Part shown: positions 45,533 to 55,007 of the stretch, in pieces
How the letters are laid out: each line of letters starts with the position of its first letter
Numbering within the stretch: position 1 is the stretch's first letter
Source of the DNA: Niallia circulans NBRC 13626
GTDB taxonomy: Bacteria; Bacillota; Bacilli; Bacillales; Cytobacillaceae
DNA length: 64,000 nucleotides
NCBI RefSeq assembly: GCF_001591585.1
Contig: NZ_BCVE01000006.1
Coordinates: 62,001-126,000 of the forward strand
Direction: 5' to 3'
Notes under the pieces: model-generated
What the model was told of the DNA's origin: nothing
What the model saw: the letters and a program-made list of their open reading frames with translations, nothing else
Database searches by the model: none
Program-made: the position numbers and the translations under genes

Positions 45533-45736
45533 CTAAGATTCATTCTCTTTTTTAGTCCACTTTTTAATAATTCCATGATATACACTTAGGAAAAAGTAGT
45601 AGATGCAAAGAATAATTGCTACTTCAGATGGAGTACTATGATAAGGTCTATCATCAAATATCCCATATAGTAAAAATACAGTAAAGAAGATAACAGGATA
45701 AACGATAAAAGAATAAACAAAATTCTTTATAAACAT
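45533..45736 (-). CDS. 67-aa hypothetical membrane protein
   Basis: Two hydrophobic helices (residues 8-26 and 38-56) separated by a short polar loop (DDRPYHSTPSE), and a basic tail KKWTKKENES. Ribosome site weak (GGACAG). The hairpin following it supports a real transcription unit. No family recognised. Confidence 0.45.
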   Translation of the reverse strand: MFIKNFVYSFIVYPVIFFTVFLLYGIFDDRPYHSTPSEVAIILCIYYFFLSVYHGIIKKWTKKENES

Positions 45737-45843
45737 TAGAGCTGTCCAATTTCATTTCGGGGCTTAAGAGGTACGTTTTCAATTAGTAGAACTCCTTCTT
45801 GATATCCAAGTCAAAATAAGCGAGATAAAATTGATGGTTGTAT

Positions 45844-45972
45844 TTGAAAAAAATAAAGGATAATTATAGGGATACTTTATCAATTGCAGCTATTACAACT
45901 TTGGTTCAATATGTTAAGGATGGAAATTATAAAAAGATAGCTAAAAGATTATTAAAAATGGGCGTTAACTAA
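45844..45972 (+). pseudogene. Possible gene remnant (C-terminal fragment)
   Basis: A plus-strand frame reads LKKIKDNYRDTLSIAAITTL, then VQYVKDGNYKKIAKRLLKMG and a stop at 45970. The codon pattern is convincing, but there is no start codon with a ribosome site and the frame is closed just upstream. It is probably the 3' end of a lost gene. Not identified. Confidence 0.35.
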
Positions 45973-46113
45973 TAGTTTCTTCAGGATTTCATATCCTAAT
46001 GCTAATTTATCACCACCTTTCAGGTTAATTACTTTGTCACTGAATAAAGTCGTAGAAATAACAATTTATACAACAACCAAAATTTGTTATAATTTACTCA
46101 AAAAGGACTAATC

Positions 46114-46875
46114 ATGAACAATCAAATTTTTAATATTTTATTTACAAAAGCTGTACTTTCTGAATCGTTTATACTTATTTTTTTATCACATTATATATAT
46201 TTTAGAGTATTCGTAAATTCACTAGTATTTCCATTGATATTTCTGTTAAGGAAGTTTGTAAGTGTATACTTACTGAAAAAAAATAAACAACTTGAACCAT
46301 TCTATCAATTCTTATTTGTAAATATCGAAGTAGTCCTTTATGGAATGGGCTATAGTTCTCTATTGAAAATATCAGAAATAACAAAGTTAGAATCAGTGTT
46401 TAATAATCAAGAATTTTTTGCGTTTTTAGTACTTATCCCTCTTGTTTTAATTTTCTTTTACTACCTTTATAGTTTATTAATTTATATTATTAGACACTCA
46501 AACACAATTATGTCGATTGAATCGTCTACAAAACGAAGCTTAATTACTAAAAGTATCGCTTTAATACTTTCAGTTTTGCTTGTTTTATTAACAACAGATA
46601 TAATTTTCGCCTTAATATATAGCATGTTTTATTCAGTTTATACAAGTAATTTAAGCATCCCTCTTTCTGATTACTTTTATTTATCATTTACAATTCACTT
46701 CACCCAACCGTTAATAGGAGAGAATAATATCTCCTATATAATTGAAGTGATAAACACAAATTTTTTTATACGAATAATTCACATAACACATGTTTTAATC
46801 ACTAAAATAATCGATTTATCTGTAATTGGTTTGATTGGGAGTCACTTACTTAATCTAATTAATAAAAAAAACTAA
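46114..46875 (+). CDS. Membrane protein with ion-channel-like C-terminus
   Basis: A 253-aa protein with about five membrane helices. The last third (DYFYLSFTIHFTQPLIG, then FFIRIIHITHVLITKIIDLS and GLIGSHL) has the helix - pore loop - helix arrangement and wording of two-TM potassium channels, but the TVGYG selectivity filter is absent. AAAAAGGA precedes the ATG. It is the only intact gene in this part of the island. Channel-like function is inference; it could be a filter-less pore or effector. Confidence 0.55.
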   Translation: MNNQIFNILFTKAVLSESFILIFLSHYIYFRVFVNSLVFPLIFLLRKFVSVYLLKKNKQLEPFYQFLFVNIEVVLYGMGYSSLLKISEITKLESVFNNQEFFAFLVLIPLVLIFFYYLYSLLIYIIRHSNTIMSIESSTKRSLITKSIALILSVLLVLLTTDIIFALIYSMFYSVYTSNLSIPLSDYFYLSFTIHFTQPLIGENNISYIIEVINTNFFIRIIHITHVLITKIIDLSVIGLIGSHLLNLINKKN

Positions 46876-47077
46876 ATTATACCTGAATTATTCATCGCAA
46901 TCTAAATTTTTGATAATTTCATGAGATTTATAATGGTAAGGTAAATTTGTATCCAAAAAATAGACTAATTAGAGAAGATTTGAAACAAGTCTCGCGAGAA
47001 AACCGATTTTTGGATAGAGTTATCCCTTGGTACAGGTTCGACTTTTTAAAAAGGGATAATTAGGTAAATTTCAGCTG

Positions 47078-47257
47078 CTACACTTGGTTCAGAACGTCCC
47101 AAAAGAAGCGTTCATAGACAAAGCTAGAGGACATTTTGAAATACAGTGAACGTCCGGATCTCACCAATTTACTCGCTACTTCAATCAAACGAGTGCGAAT
47201 CGTCTGGATTTGAATGCCTTTGTAGGAAGATGGAAAACTCAGTGTACGCAACCAGTT
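47078..47257 (-). pseudogene. IS1380-family transposase, C-terminal fragment
   Basis: Sixty codons beginning NWLRTLSFPSSYKGIQIQTI, through RTRLIEVASKLVRSGRSLYF, to a stop at 47078 correspond to the C-terminal end of IS1380-type transposases. The fragment is cut at 47257, exactly where the IS66 inverted repeat begins. The remainder of the IS is not on the other side of the IS66 copy. Confidence 0.75.
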
Positions 47258-47305
47258 GTAAGGTCAAATAGGCCCCACCTATTAATTTAGATGGAGCCTA
47301 AGTTA

Positions 47306-48881
47306 TTATTTAGATATCTTTTTAAAAGAGATACAAGAAACGGGTAAAGTTGTTGACCAAGGAAGCACTATGCCTAAGGCATCTATATCTGTCAAATTCA
47401 TATTGGGAAGCTGCTCAAATAGATAGCGAAGATAGTAATATGCATTAGTCCATTTGCGATTGCTGTCTCCACCATACTGTATATGACGGCACTGGCTCTA
47501 GCACCTTGCGGTGTATTACTGAATAGCCACGCCTTTCTTCCGATGACTACTGACTTGATCCACCGTTCACTTCGATTATTATCGATTTCTAATCGACCAT
47601 CCTCCAAAAAGGCTACTAATTTATCCCATTGATTGAGACAGTATGTCACAGCCTTGCCAATTCCGCTTTTAGGCAATACCTTTTGTTCTTGGATTTTTAG
47701 CCATGATAAAAAAGCGTCTAATACTGGTTTACTTTGCTTTCGTTCAATAGAGAAAAGTTGGTTACAGAATTGTAGACCTTCGGTCGCAGTGACTGGTTTC
47801 ATACTGTTCTCAGGCAACGTTTTCAATACGTCTGATAATGCTCTCCTCGCATGGGCTAAATAGCCTACAATGGTGACGTTCTCTACCTTATGATAACCAG
47901 CGAACCCATCAACTTGCAAATATTCCTTAAATCCATGAAGGAATTTCTTCGGGTTTTCACCGGTACGGGTTTCTTGATAATCATAGAGAACAATAGGTGG
48001 TCCTTCCATTCCTGTCCTATACAACCATAGATAGGAGTTAGAAGTGGCTGGACGTCCAGGTTCACGAAGTACCTGCAGGGTAATCTCATCCGCATGTATA
48101 ATATCTAGCTTTAATAGGAGCTGATGCATTCGATCATATAATGGAGTCAACCATCGATCTGCTCCATAGATCATCCAGTTAGCCATTGTTTGGCGAGATA
48201 ATGCTAATCCCATTCGATGAAATTGCTTCTCCTGGCGATATAAAGGGAGTCCTTCTACATATTTTTGACTCATGATATGTGACAAAATGGATGGAGAAGC
48301 TAAGCTACCTGATATTACTGGTTTCGGCATTGGCGCCGTTTGGATTGGAGTTTCCATCGCTTACTGTTCGCAATGTCGACAGGAATAAACATAGCGATCA
48401 TGCTTCACTATTTTCAATTCAGCAGGGATATATTTTAATTCCTGACGGACTTCTGGGCTCATTTCATGTAAATTCCCACTGCAGCACGAACATACCTGCT
48501 CTTCTTCGGGTAAACTATATTCTATCGTTCCCACAGGCAAGTTTTCTACCATCAATGGACGGTGGCCACGTTTCTTACGACGGCTGTAGGTGTTGGTTTC
48601 TACTGTAGGTTCTGGTAATTCGCGGTTTGCTTCTTTTTCCACTTCATTAAAAAGAGCTAATACCAGTTGCCCAGTAAAGGTTCTTTCACTGGAAACACCA
48701 AAACGCTTAGATTGATAAAGGCGAAGCTGCTCTTTTAACCAATTAATCTTGGCTTCCGATTTAGATTTTTCCTTTTCTAACTTCGCCTCTAGTTCTGCGT
48801 TGTGCTTTTCAAGAAGTTGAACGCGCTCGAGAAGTTCTTCAATGTAGGTGTAGGAGATGAGTTTTTTCTTTTCTTATTCAT
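47306..48881 (-). pseudogene. IS66 transposase TnpC, inactivated
   Basis: The large IS66 transposase is split by three lesions: a frameshift in the A-rich start region (about 48860), an in-frame TAA at 48361, and a frameshift near 47445, after which the proper C-terminus NAYYYLRYLFEQLPNMNLTD lies in another frame. Intact pieces show the zinc-finger region CSCCSGN...CRHC, the leucine-rich N-terminal coil, ADEITLQVL and the late motif EIDNNRSERWIKSVVIGRKA. No active product is expected. Confidence 0.85.
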
Positions 48882-48916
48882 ATGTTCTAATATACGAAAA
48901 AACAGATAAATTGTCT

Positions 48917-49261
48917 CTATCTAATAGACGTATCGATTAGATGATGGTTCTAGCCAAGTCCATCCAATAACCAGCGTAATTGTTGTCAGGTTACTTTTAG
49001 AGCGGTTGTGTTTTGGTCATCAGATGGCCATTGGAATTGGCCACTTTCTAGACGGCGATAATAGAGCCAAAAACCATTTTTGTCCCAAAATAATATCTTC
49101 ATTTTATCTCGCTTTCTATTACAAAATACAAATAGATTAGGAGAAAAAGGATCTAGCTCAAAAACTTCTTGAGCAAGTACAGCTAATCCATCAATCGATT
49201 TTCTCCTATCCGTACTTCCTTTTGCTAGAAAGACGTGATCAACAGTCAGTTCATTCAACAT
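48917..49261 (-). pseudogene. IS66 TnpB, truncated by nonsense codons
   Basis: VFLAKGSTDRRKSIDGLAVL and FVFCNRKRDKMKILFWDKNG identify IS66 Orf2/TnpB. The open frame stops after 91 codons (TGA at 48986), whereas the same frame continues QQLRWLLDGL and on through a TAG (48950) to a natural end at 48917, giving the usual length of about 115 aa. Two in-frame stops therefore inactivate it. Confidence 0.85.
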
Positions 49262-49577
49262 GTTCTTTCAGTACCTTTATCACTTCTGTGAGAAGTGTTG
49301 AATTAAAGCCTGAATTCACTTCTATGTAAACAGAGCCAACCTTAATCAGTAGCGATTCACATCGCACTGTTTTAGGTTCCTCTATGATTACTGGAACCCA
49401 AGAATTGTTTGTTTTCTCCGTACTTTGATCTTTAAGCCTTTTCTTCCAGTATCCAAATGGATGATAACTTATCCCATTTTCATCACACCATTTAGCTTGG
49501 GATTGACCACTCGCTTTGTAGTCAGAAATTCTCTGTTCCAATTCTTTTCGTAGTTCTAAATTATGGCTTCTGGTCAT
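49251..49577 (-). CDS. IS66 TnpA (helper protein)
   Basis: A 108-aa protein with an HTH-like first half (LEQRISDYKASGQSQAKWCD, then ENGISYHPFGYWKKRL) typical of IS66 TnpA. The frame is intact, with AGGAGG before the ATG, and overlaps tnpB by 11 bases. It is the only apparently complete gene of this IS copy. Confidence 0.85.
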   Translation of the reverse strand: MTRSHNLELRKELEQRISDYKASGQSQAKWCDENGISYHPFGYWKKRLKDQSTEKTNNSWVPVIIEEPKTVRCESLLIKVGSVYIEVNSGFNSTLLTEVIKVLKEHVE

Positions 49578-49745
49578 GAAAAAACCTCCTCCAATATATT
49601 TGAAGAGATTATCTCAAAATTTATTGTGTATGAACATGTGGGAAGGGTTTGACGCTTACTCATTAGCAATGAATTCTTCAACCAATTAAGGGAACCATTC
49701 ACTATGGATGGCTCCCTTAACTTTTTATTAATACTGAAACACACA

Positions 49746-50369
49746 TTAAAATAATAACTTTTCACTTTTTAGATAATCTTTAAACCAGTTTAAATAATAT
49801 AGAACTGCTTCAAGGGCCTCTTCTAAATCATTGTGCGTTTTATTTTCAGGATTTATTCCATGAGCTAATGTATTTCTTACAGTTATCAAATCATTAATTT
49901 TTGATATACTCATCTGAATTCTTTGATCACCAGGAGCAGTTACTAAAAGAGATTTTTTTACAACTTCATGTTTAATATTTGTAAAATATCTATTTAGTAT
50001 TTTAGTATTAATAACTTCAAAAATATATTCACTAGAAACACTTTCAATAACACTTAAAGAAGATTTTAATGAATATTTAAAAATCTCTTTAACCGCAATA
50101 TCATATGTAGAACTTAACAAAATTAGTGAGTAAGAACTAAGTAAACTATAAAAATCTGTATTTCTTTCAAGAGGCGGGGTTTGTTTTAACGACTTTAAAT
50201 TTGACAAGATTTTTTCAAAAGAAACATATGTTTCAACTTGTATAAAAGCTTCTAAGTTATTTAAAGATTGTTCATACCAACTATATTCCTGATCAATATT
50301 AATACTACCTTCATCTATATCCTCATCTTCTATTACTTGAACTATACTATCCAATCCATCAAGATTCAT
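49746..50369 (-). CDS. HEPN-domain protein (MAE_28990/MAE_18760-like)
   Basis: A 207-aa mostly helical protein. The last third contains INDLITVRNTLAHGINPENK, with RNTLAH at 165-170, the R-x4-H motif of HEPN ribonucleases. The preceding helices fit the MAE_28990/MAE_18760-type HEPN family. The N-terminus is acidic (VIEDEDIDEG). Its ATG lies inside the end of the DUF262 gene (11-base overlap), so the two are translationally coupled and probably act together. Predicted RNase, likely toxic when unleashed; defence role inferred. Confidence 0.75.
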   Translation of the reverse strand: MNLDGLDSIVQVIEDEDIDEGSINIDQEYSWYEQSLNNLEAFIQVETYVSFEKILSNLKSLKQTPPLERNTDFYSLLSSYSLILLSSTYDIAVKEIFKYSLKSSLSVIESVSSEYIFEVINTKILNRYFTNIKHEVVKKSLLVTAPGDQRIQMSISKINDLITVRNTLAHGINPENKTHNDLEEALEAVLYYLNWFKDYLKSEKLLF

Positions 50370-51555
50370 CTTGCAGCACCTTTTTTACTGTTTCGATTCT
50401 ATAATTTATATTTGCGAATTTATTTGTATGCACAGTAATCGCTTCTAGAAACTTTTGATCTTGTAGGAGTGTTAAGTACTTTTTCAAATCAAATGATAGC
50501 TTTTCTAATTCTTTCGCATCAATAGCAGTCATTATTGCTTCAAAAATGGCAGTATGAAACCTTTTTCCCTTATAAAATGGTTCTATTTCATCTACATTTA
50601 AACTTATTTTATACTTTTCCATAAGTTCCTCTTTTGGTTTTCTAAAAAGGAAACCCAAAAAATTACCTTGATCTTTTAGCCAATTTAGTTTAATTAAAAA
50701 CTCTTTAACTTCTCTATCAATTTGTTCATTTTCAATTTTAGACATTTTTAATAGAAATTTAGTTAATTCTTTTTTAAAAGAGATATCTGAGTCTAAGCTT
50801 TCATTTTTATACTTATCATTTAACATAAAATACCTTGTAATAATCTCTTGATCATGTAATCGGTTATCAATATCAATACGTTCTGCAGTTATTAAATCTA
50901 TATTTTTATAAGCAGACTTCCAAATAGGGTTATCAACTACTTCTTTTACCTGTTCAGTGAAATAACTTGGATAAATCGCATTTCTAATTTCTTGTGCATT
51001 TAGTTGAACACTTCCAGTATTAATTCTTTCAAATAATCCATATAGTGCTATATTATTTTCTTCTTCTTCTGGTAATGTTCTAAACACTGAGGCTCTTATG
51101 TTAGTAGTTCTTACTTTCCTCTGATAATCTGGTTCTAAATCCTTGAACAAGCTACCTCTCCACTTAGGATTTATTTGTTCACTTTTTGAGATTCTTAACT
51201 CATTATTTAAAAATTCTTTTAAAGCACCTAACCTTTGCTGCCCATCAATGATCAATAATTGATGATTGCCTTTTTCTGAAAAAAACATTCCTGGTATTGG
51301 AAATCCCAATAGTATGGATTCTATAAAACGAGATTTTCTTTTTTTATCCCAAACTAATTCGCGTTGGAACTTTGGGGTAATAAGTTCTTCTTCCTTTAGC
51401 ATTGTTACTAATTCACGGACGGAAAAGTCTACTCCTCTTGTTGTAACTTCTACTTCTTCCAAAAACTCAGGATCATTTTCTTCGTTTTCTATATTTGCCG
51501 CTTCTATACCATCCTGATAACCTAGTTTATTTATTTCTAATGTATTTTCAACCAT
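50359..51555 (-). CDS. DUF262 protein (GmrSD-N / ParB-like fold)
   Basis: A 398-aa protein. After an acidic 40-residue leader, VDFSVRELVTMLKEEELITP and KFQRELVWDKKRKSRFIESI lead to QLLIIDGQQRLGALKEFL (about residues 99-116) with the diagnostic DGQQR, and the FERINTGSVQLNAQEIRNAI stretch near 190. DUF262 proteins such as the N-terminal half of GmrSD bind or hydrolyse nucleotides. No HNH/DUF1524 nuclease part is present; the nuclease may be supplied by the overlapping HEPN gene. ATG behind GAGGAG. Confidence 0.85.
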   Translation of the reverse strand: MVENTLEINKLGYQDGIEAANIENEENDPEFLEEVEVTTRGVDFSVRELVTMLKEEELITPKFQRELVWDKKRKSRFIESILLGFPIPGMFFSEKGNHQLLIIDGQQRLGALKEFLNNELRISKSEQINPKWRGSLFKDLEPDYQRKVRTTNIRASVFRTLPEEEENNIALYGLFERINTGSVQLNAQEIRNAIYPSYFTEQVKEVVDNPIWKSAYKNIDLITAERIDIDNRLHDQEIITRYFMLNDKYKNESLDSDISFKKELTKFLLKMSKIENEQIDREVKEFLIKLNWLKDQGNFLGFLFRKPKEELMEKYKISLNVDEIEPFYKGKRFHTAIFEAIMTAIDAKELEKLSFDLKKYLTLLQDQKFLEAITVHTNKFANINYRIETVKKVLQDES

Positions 51556-51789
51556 TTACTAACTCCTCACCCAATCCCTTTAAATAAAATAGTGTTATTT
51601 TACTATTTATAATACCATTAATAAACAAAAATCGACAGATGAATTTATATTTTTTCTTACATTAAATGGAATATCAATCATTGATAATTTTATTAATAAA
51701 ATTATTTTTTTAAACATCAATGCAACTTACAATAAAGGTTTTTAAACCAAAACTATACAGTGCATTCAAAACATTTAATAGCTAAGATT

Positions 51790-52630
51790 TTATTTATCTA
51801 CTACTTGAATTTTTTTATCTATTTTTATGCACTTAATTGATAGTTCATTTTCTAAATCTGAACTTATTCCTATTACCTGAAATTCCTTTTTCATTGTGTA
51901 ATTCTCTGTATTCATTGGAGCAACAATTAACTTTTCATTAATCTTGTCTATAATTAAATAATTTGTATCATTCTTATTGACAATGTAATAATCCTTTTTT
52001 ATTTCAGCAGTTTTAACTACAACAATAGTTAATACAGGATATAAAAATAAAGAAACAAAATAGAACTATTACAATTCTTTGACTTGGTACATACTTAAAA
52101 ACACTAAATAAGTTTTTGTAGTTGCCCCTTTCTTCTTCTCATAATTGCTTGTTCAATTTTATTTCTATATCCCTGTGTATCCCTATATCTTATTAAAGGA
52201 GTAATATAAGTCATTATAATAAAAAAGAATACTAAAGAATATGGCCAATCTACTGTCCAAAAAATATATGAAAATCAAAATGACTATATATTGATAGTTT
52301 TCTCTATTAAACAATTTTATGAAAGTGTTTTCAAACTCTTCTAGCATCTTATAAAACTGAACAATACTGATATATGCAACAATTGCAACAGCACCAAGAG
52401 TAATTATTGATATAAGTATTGTAATTATGTCAATTTGGCTAATAAATATAGAAGATTACTCCATAATAGCTTAAAAAACCCTTTTTATATGTATAAGCTA
52501 TAAAATATCCCATAATTGTTACAAATCCAATTATTAAGCTAGTATCAGGCCAGTTAAATCTTTCTCTATCCTTACTTTCTTCCTTTTTCTCTTTAAAATT
52601 GAATTTATCTTTGGTATATCTATACCTCTT
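51790..52630 (-). pseudogene. Multi-TM membrane protein gene with several frameshifts
   Basis: Gene-like stretches follow one another in alternating frames on the minus strand: FNWPDTSLIIGFVTIMGYFI; then IDIITILISIITLGAVAIVA and FENTFIKLFNRENYQ; then WPYSLVFFFIIMTYITPLIR; NYKNLFSVFKYVPSQRIVIV; and finally IKKDYYIVNKNDTNYLIIDK to a stop at 51790. At least four shifts are needed to join them. The ancestor had about four membrane helices and a soluble C-terminal tail. Family unknown. It lies on the same strand just upstream of the DUF262 gene. Confidence 0.6.
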
Positions 52631-52736
52631 TATTTATCTTCTCTTTTTCACTATATCTCCCTCTCTCTTCTCTTCCTTATTTTAACAATTTTTTTAAAGA
52701 ATAAACATATAAAAGCACTATAAAAAACAAATCAAA

Positions 52737-52775
52737 AAAAGACCTTTAAAGGGATTTGCCTAAAGGTCCTTGTTA
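52737..52775 (-). terminator. Terminator after the integrase relic
   Basis: On the minus strand GGACCTTTAGG and CCTTTAAAGGTC pair and are followed by seven T residues. Confidence 0.65.
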
Positions 52776-52827
52776 AGATATCTGTCTGTTAGTGTGAATT
52801 CTAATTGCAATCCTTCTTTAACTTTTT

Positions 52828-53580
52828 TTATGTCCAAATATGTAACTGGACAATGCTTTGATATTTCTGCCCTATTTCCTTTTCTGTAAAATCCAAATAT
52901 GCTTTCAGAGTTTCCTATGCATTATGATATCCTAATATCCTTGATAAAGTAGCAAAGTCTCTACCATTAAGTAGATAATACTTAGCAAAGCCATTTCTTA
53001 ATTGATAGATTTATTCTTAAAGTCAATATGCTCAATCCAAAGTGCAAGACATTATTCCCCAATCCGCATACCAGTATCCAACAGTAATCTAGTTATTGGA
53101 TAATCGAAAAGTGGTGATATTGTAATGGGATTGGACTGCTAATATATCTTCTCTTGATAATAACTTTTTTGTTTCCTCTGTTGCTTAATATTATGTACAC
53201 CTTCAATAGGATTTTTATTTTTAATTTTCAACATTGAACAGATAGTAAAAAACTTTAATATACCTTACATAATTTGCAATTGTTGTATCACTTATTGACT
53301 TACTGTAATCAGTTCTATTTATTGGATGATTTGTCTCTCTGCTTTTTTCATTAGAAACTACAGTGTATTTTCCTCTTTCCTGCAAATGTTTTATGTAGTG
53401 TCTAATATGAGCAGTTTTCACCTTTTCAACATCATCAATATTAAACTGTTCTTTCAAATTATGCCCAAACAGTTTTAAACTCTGTTCATAACTTGCTAAG
53501 GTTTTTTTAGAGAGGTTTTACTTGAGCAGGTAAGCATAAAACTTTCTAACTGGAAATTAAAACCTGACATAAAAAATGAA
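52828..53580 (-). pseudogene. Tyrosine recombinase (integrase) relic
   Basis: An ATG at 53580 begins MSGFNFQLESF; after a frameshift come YAYLLK, a TAA in place of a sense codon, and NLSKKTLASYEQSLKLFGHN, the core-binding domain of XerC/phage integrases. The open piece 53221-53457 continues it with ISDTTIANYVRYIKVFYYLF. Later fragments (NPIEGVHNIKQQRK; FAKYYLLNGRDFATLSRILG YHNA) are the catalytic-domain ending with the second active-site region. Many stops and shifts: dead. Confidence 0.75.
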
Positions 53581-53749
53581 CACTCCTTTATTTAGCATGG
53601 ATAAACTACCTAAAAGAATGTTCAGTATTTATTGCCTTGAATATCAGTTATTTAGTGGTTAGTTCAGTAGTTTATTGGTTATCTTTCTGAGTAGTTAACT
53701 GATTACATTCTGTGTTAAAAACCCTCTCCTACCAACAGCCCTAACCCTC

Positions 53750-54532
53750 TCAAGAAGCCTTATGTTCCAGCCTTAATTTATCTGCCACAATCGCGATAAA
53801 TTCTGAGTTAGTCGGTTTTGCTTTAGACATGCTGACAGTGTAGCCGAATAAGGATGAGATGGAGTCGATGTTGCCTCTGCTCCATGCCACTTCAATGGCA
53901 TGACGGATTGCCCGCTCGACTCGGCTTGCTGTTGTATTAAATTTCTTTGCGATATCTGGATACAATACTTTTGTAATGGATCCTAATAATTCGATATCAT
54001 TATAAACCATGGAAATGGCTTCGCGTAAATAGAGGTATCCTTTAATATGGGCAGGAACTCCAATCTCGTGAATAATACTTGTAATGCTTGCGTCCAAATT
54101 CTTCGTTTTTGGTTCTTGTGTTTTGAAAGAAGAAGAAGATTTTCTGACAAATCCGGTTGTTTTGCCACTTACTTGGCGAATATGGCTTGCTAAATACTCC
54201 ATATCAAACGGTTTTAAAATAAAATAAGAGGCACCTAATTCAACCGCTTTTTTTGTAACATCTTCTTGACCAAAGGCAGTTAACATAATCACGTTAGGCA
54301 TAGGTTTATTCATTTGACGCATTCTTTCTAATACGGCTAAACCATCTAAATGAGGCATGATAATGTCTAGCACCATCACATCTGGTTCAAGCTGCTCCAC
54401 TAGTTCTAAACACTCCTGGCCGTTATGCGCTACACCAATTACTTCCATGTCGTCCTGAGCATCTATATACTCTTCCAATAATCCTACCAGTTCACGATTG
54501 TCATCAACAATGCATACTTTTATTTTCTTCAA
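53750..54532 (-). CDS. spo0A: Sporulation master regulator Spo0A
   Basis: A 260-aa response regulator. Receiver domain residues 1-125: acidic pocket [10 protein letters not shown], phospho-acceptor Asp in [13 protein letters not shown], and the Lys in FILKPFDM. A Ser-rich linker is followed by the DNA-binding domain (residues about 145-260: [40 protein letters not shown]). It is activated by phosphorelay and starts sporulation. The TTG start lies behind GGGAGGAAAC. Spo0A boxes lie upstream. Confidence 0.98.
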   Translation of the reverse strand: MKKIKVCIVDDNRELVGLLEEYIDAQDDMEVIGVAHNGQECLELVEQLEPDVMVLDIIMPHLDGLAVLERMRQMNKPMPNVIMLTAFGQEDVTKKAVELGASYFILKPFDMEYLASHIRQVSGKTTGFVRKSSSSFKTQEPKTKNLDASITSIIHEIGVPAHIKGYLYLREAISMVYNDIELLGSITKVLYPDIAKKFNTTASRVERAIRHAIEVAWSRGNIDSISSLFGYTVSMSKAKPTNSEFIAIVADKLRLEHKAS

Positions 54533-54597
54533 CGATTGTTTCCTCCCTCAATCCAAATGTCTCTAATTTTATCTATATTTTTATTCTAAAGGACATT

Positions 54598-54724
54598 TTC
54601 GACAAAGCAACCAAAAATCCTTTGATTTTATAAAAAAAACTTAAAAAATAGGAAAAACCCTATTAATTCTCTCATTTTCTCACGTTTTCGACTGATTTCG
54701 ATACATTTCATTTTTTTGTCGAAA
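54598..54724 (-). promoter_or_regulatory. Two Spo0A boxes in the spo0A upstream region
   Basis: TGTCGAA, the core 0A box (TGNCGAA), occurs on the minus strand at 54598-54604 and on the plus strand at 54718-54724. This agrees with known spo0A autoregulation. An AGGATTT segment just upstream of the first box could be part of a sigma-H promoter, but I am not sure of it. Confidence 0.6.
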
Positions 54725-54918
54725 AATCTTTATGGCTATATTATACACAACACTAGGCTATAGCAAAAGCAATCAAGTTACTTATCTTCCATATAGCCAA
54801 ACACTTCTTTATTTGGAAGAAAAAATTATGACTTTTTTATGAATATTTTCTTGTTGGGATACAACTTTATACGGTATTATTAAAGTTGGACAAAAAAACG
54901 TCTAGTTTTTTTGTTTTT

Positions 54919-54947
54919 ACCTTTATCTGCATAAAACAGATAAAGGT
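54919..54947 (+). other. Perfect hairpin upstream of menA
   Basis: ACCTTTATCTG and CAGATAAAGGT are 11-bp perfect arms around CATAAAA, 60 bases before the menA start. Neither strand has a T-run after the stem, so it is not an ordinary terminator. It could be an operator or a leader structure. Confidence 0.5.
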
Positions 54948-55007
54948 TGCACAAATTTATTAAGTATTTGTGTTTTCATTTTCCCAAAGTATAGAAAGGA
55001 TTTTTTT

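Larger units (their letters stand above)
47258..49659 (-). mobile_element. Degenerate IS66-family element
   Basis: A 2.4-kb element bounded by imperfect inverted repeats: GTAAGGTCAAATAGGCCCCAC on the left and, read inward from the right, GTAAGCGTCAAACCCTTCCCAC. It carries the IS66 trio tnpA, tnpB and tnpC on the minus strand. tnpB and tnpC are broken. The flanking 8-mers (AACCAGTT left, TCATTAGC right) do not match, so the target duplication is gone and a rearrangement or deletion has followed insertion. Confidence 0.85.

Noticed and set aside
47258-49659. Active transposon
   Set aside because: tnpC carries three lesions and tnpB two in-frame stops, so the copy cannot move by itself.
49689-49722. 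Hairpin AAGGGAaCCAT ... ATGGatggCTCCCTT as terminator of the HEPN gene
   Set aside because: The T-run follows it only on the plus strand, whereas the HEPN gene is on the minus strand; function unclear.
49574-49765. Minus-strand ORF of 63 codons at the IS66 right end
   Set aside because: It runs through the IS66 inverted repeat and the flank, has no ribosome site, and its middle is one arm of a hairpin.
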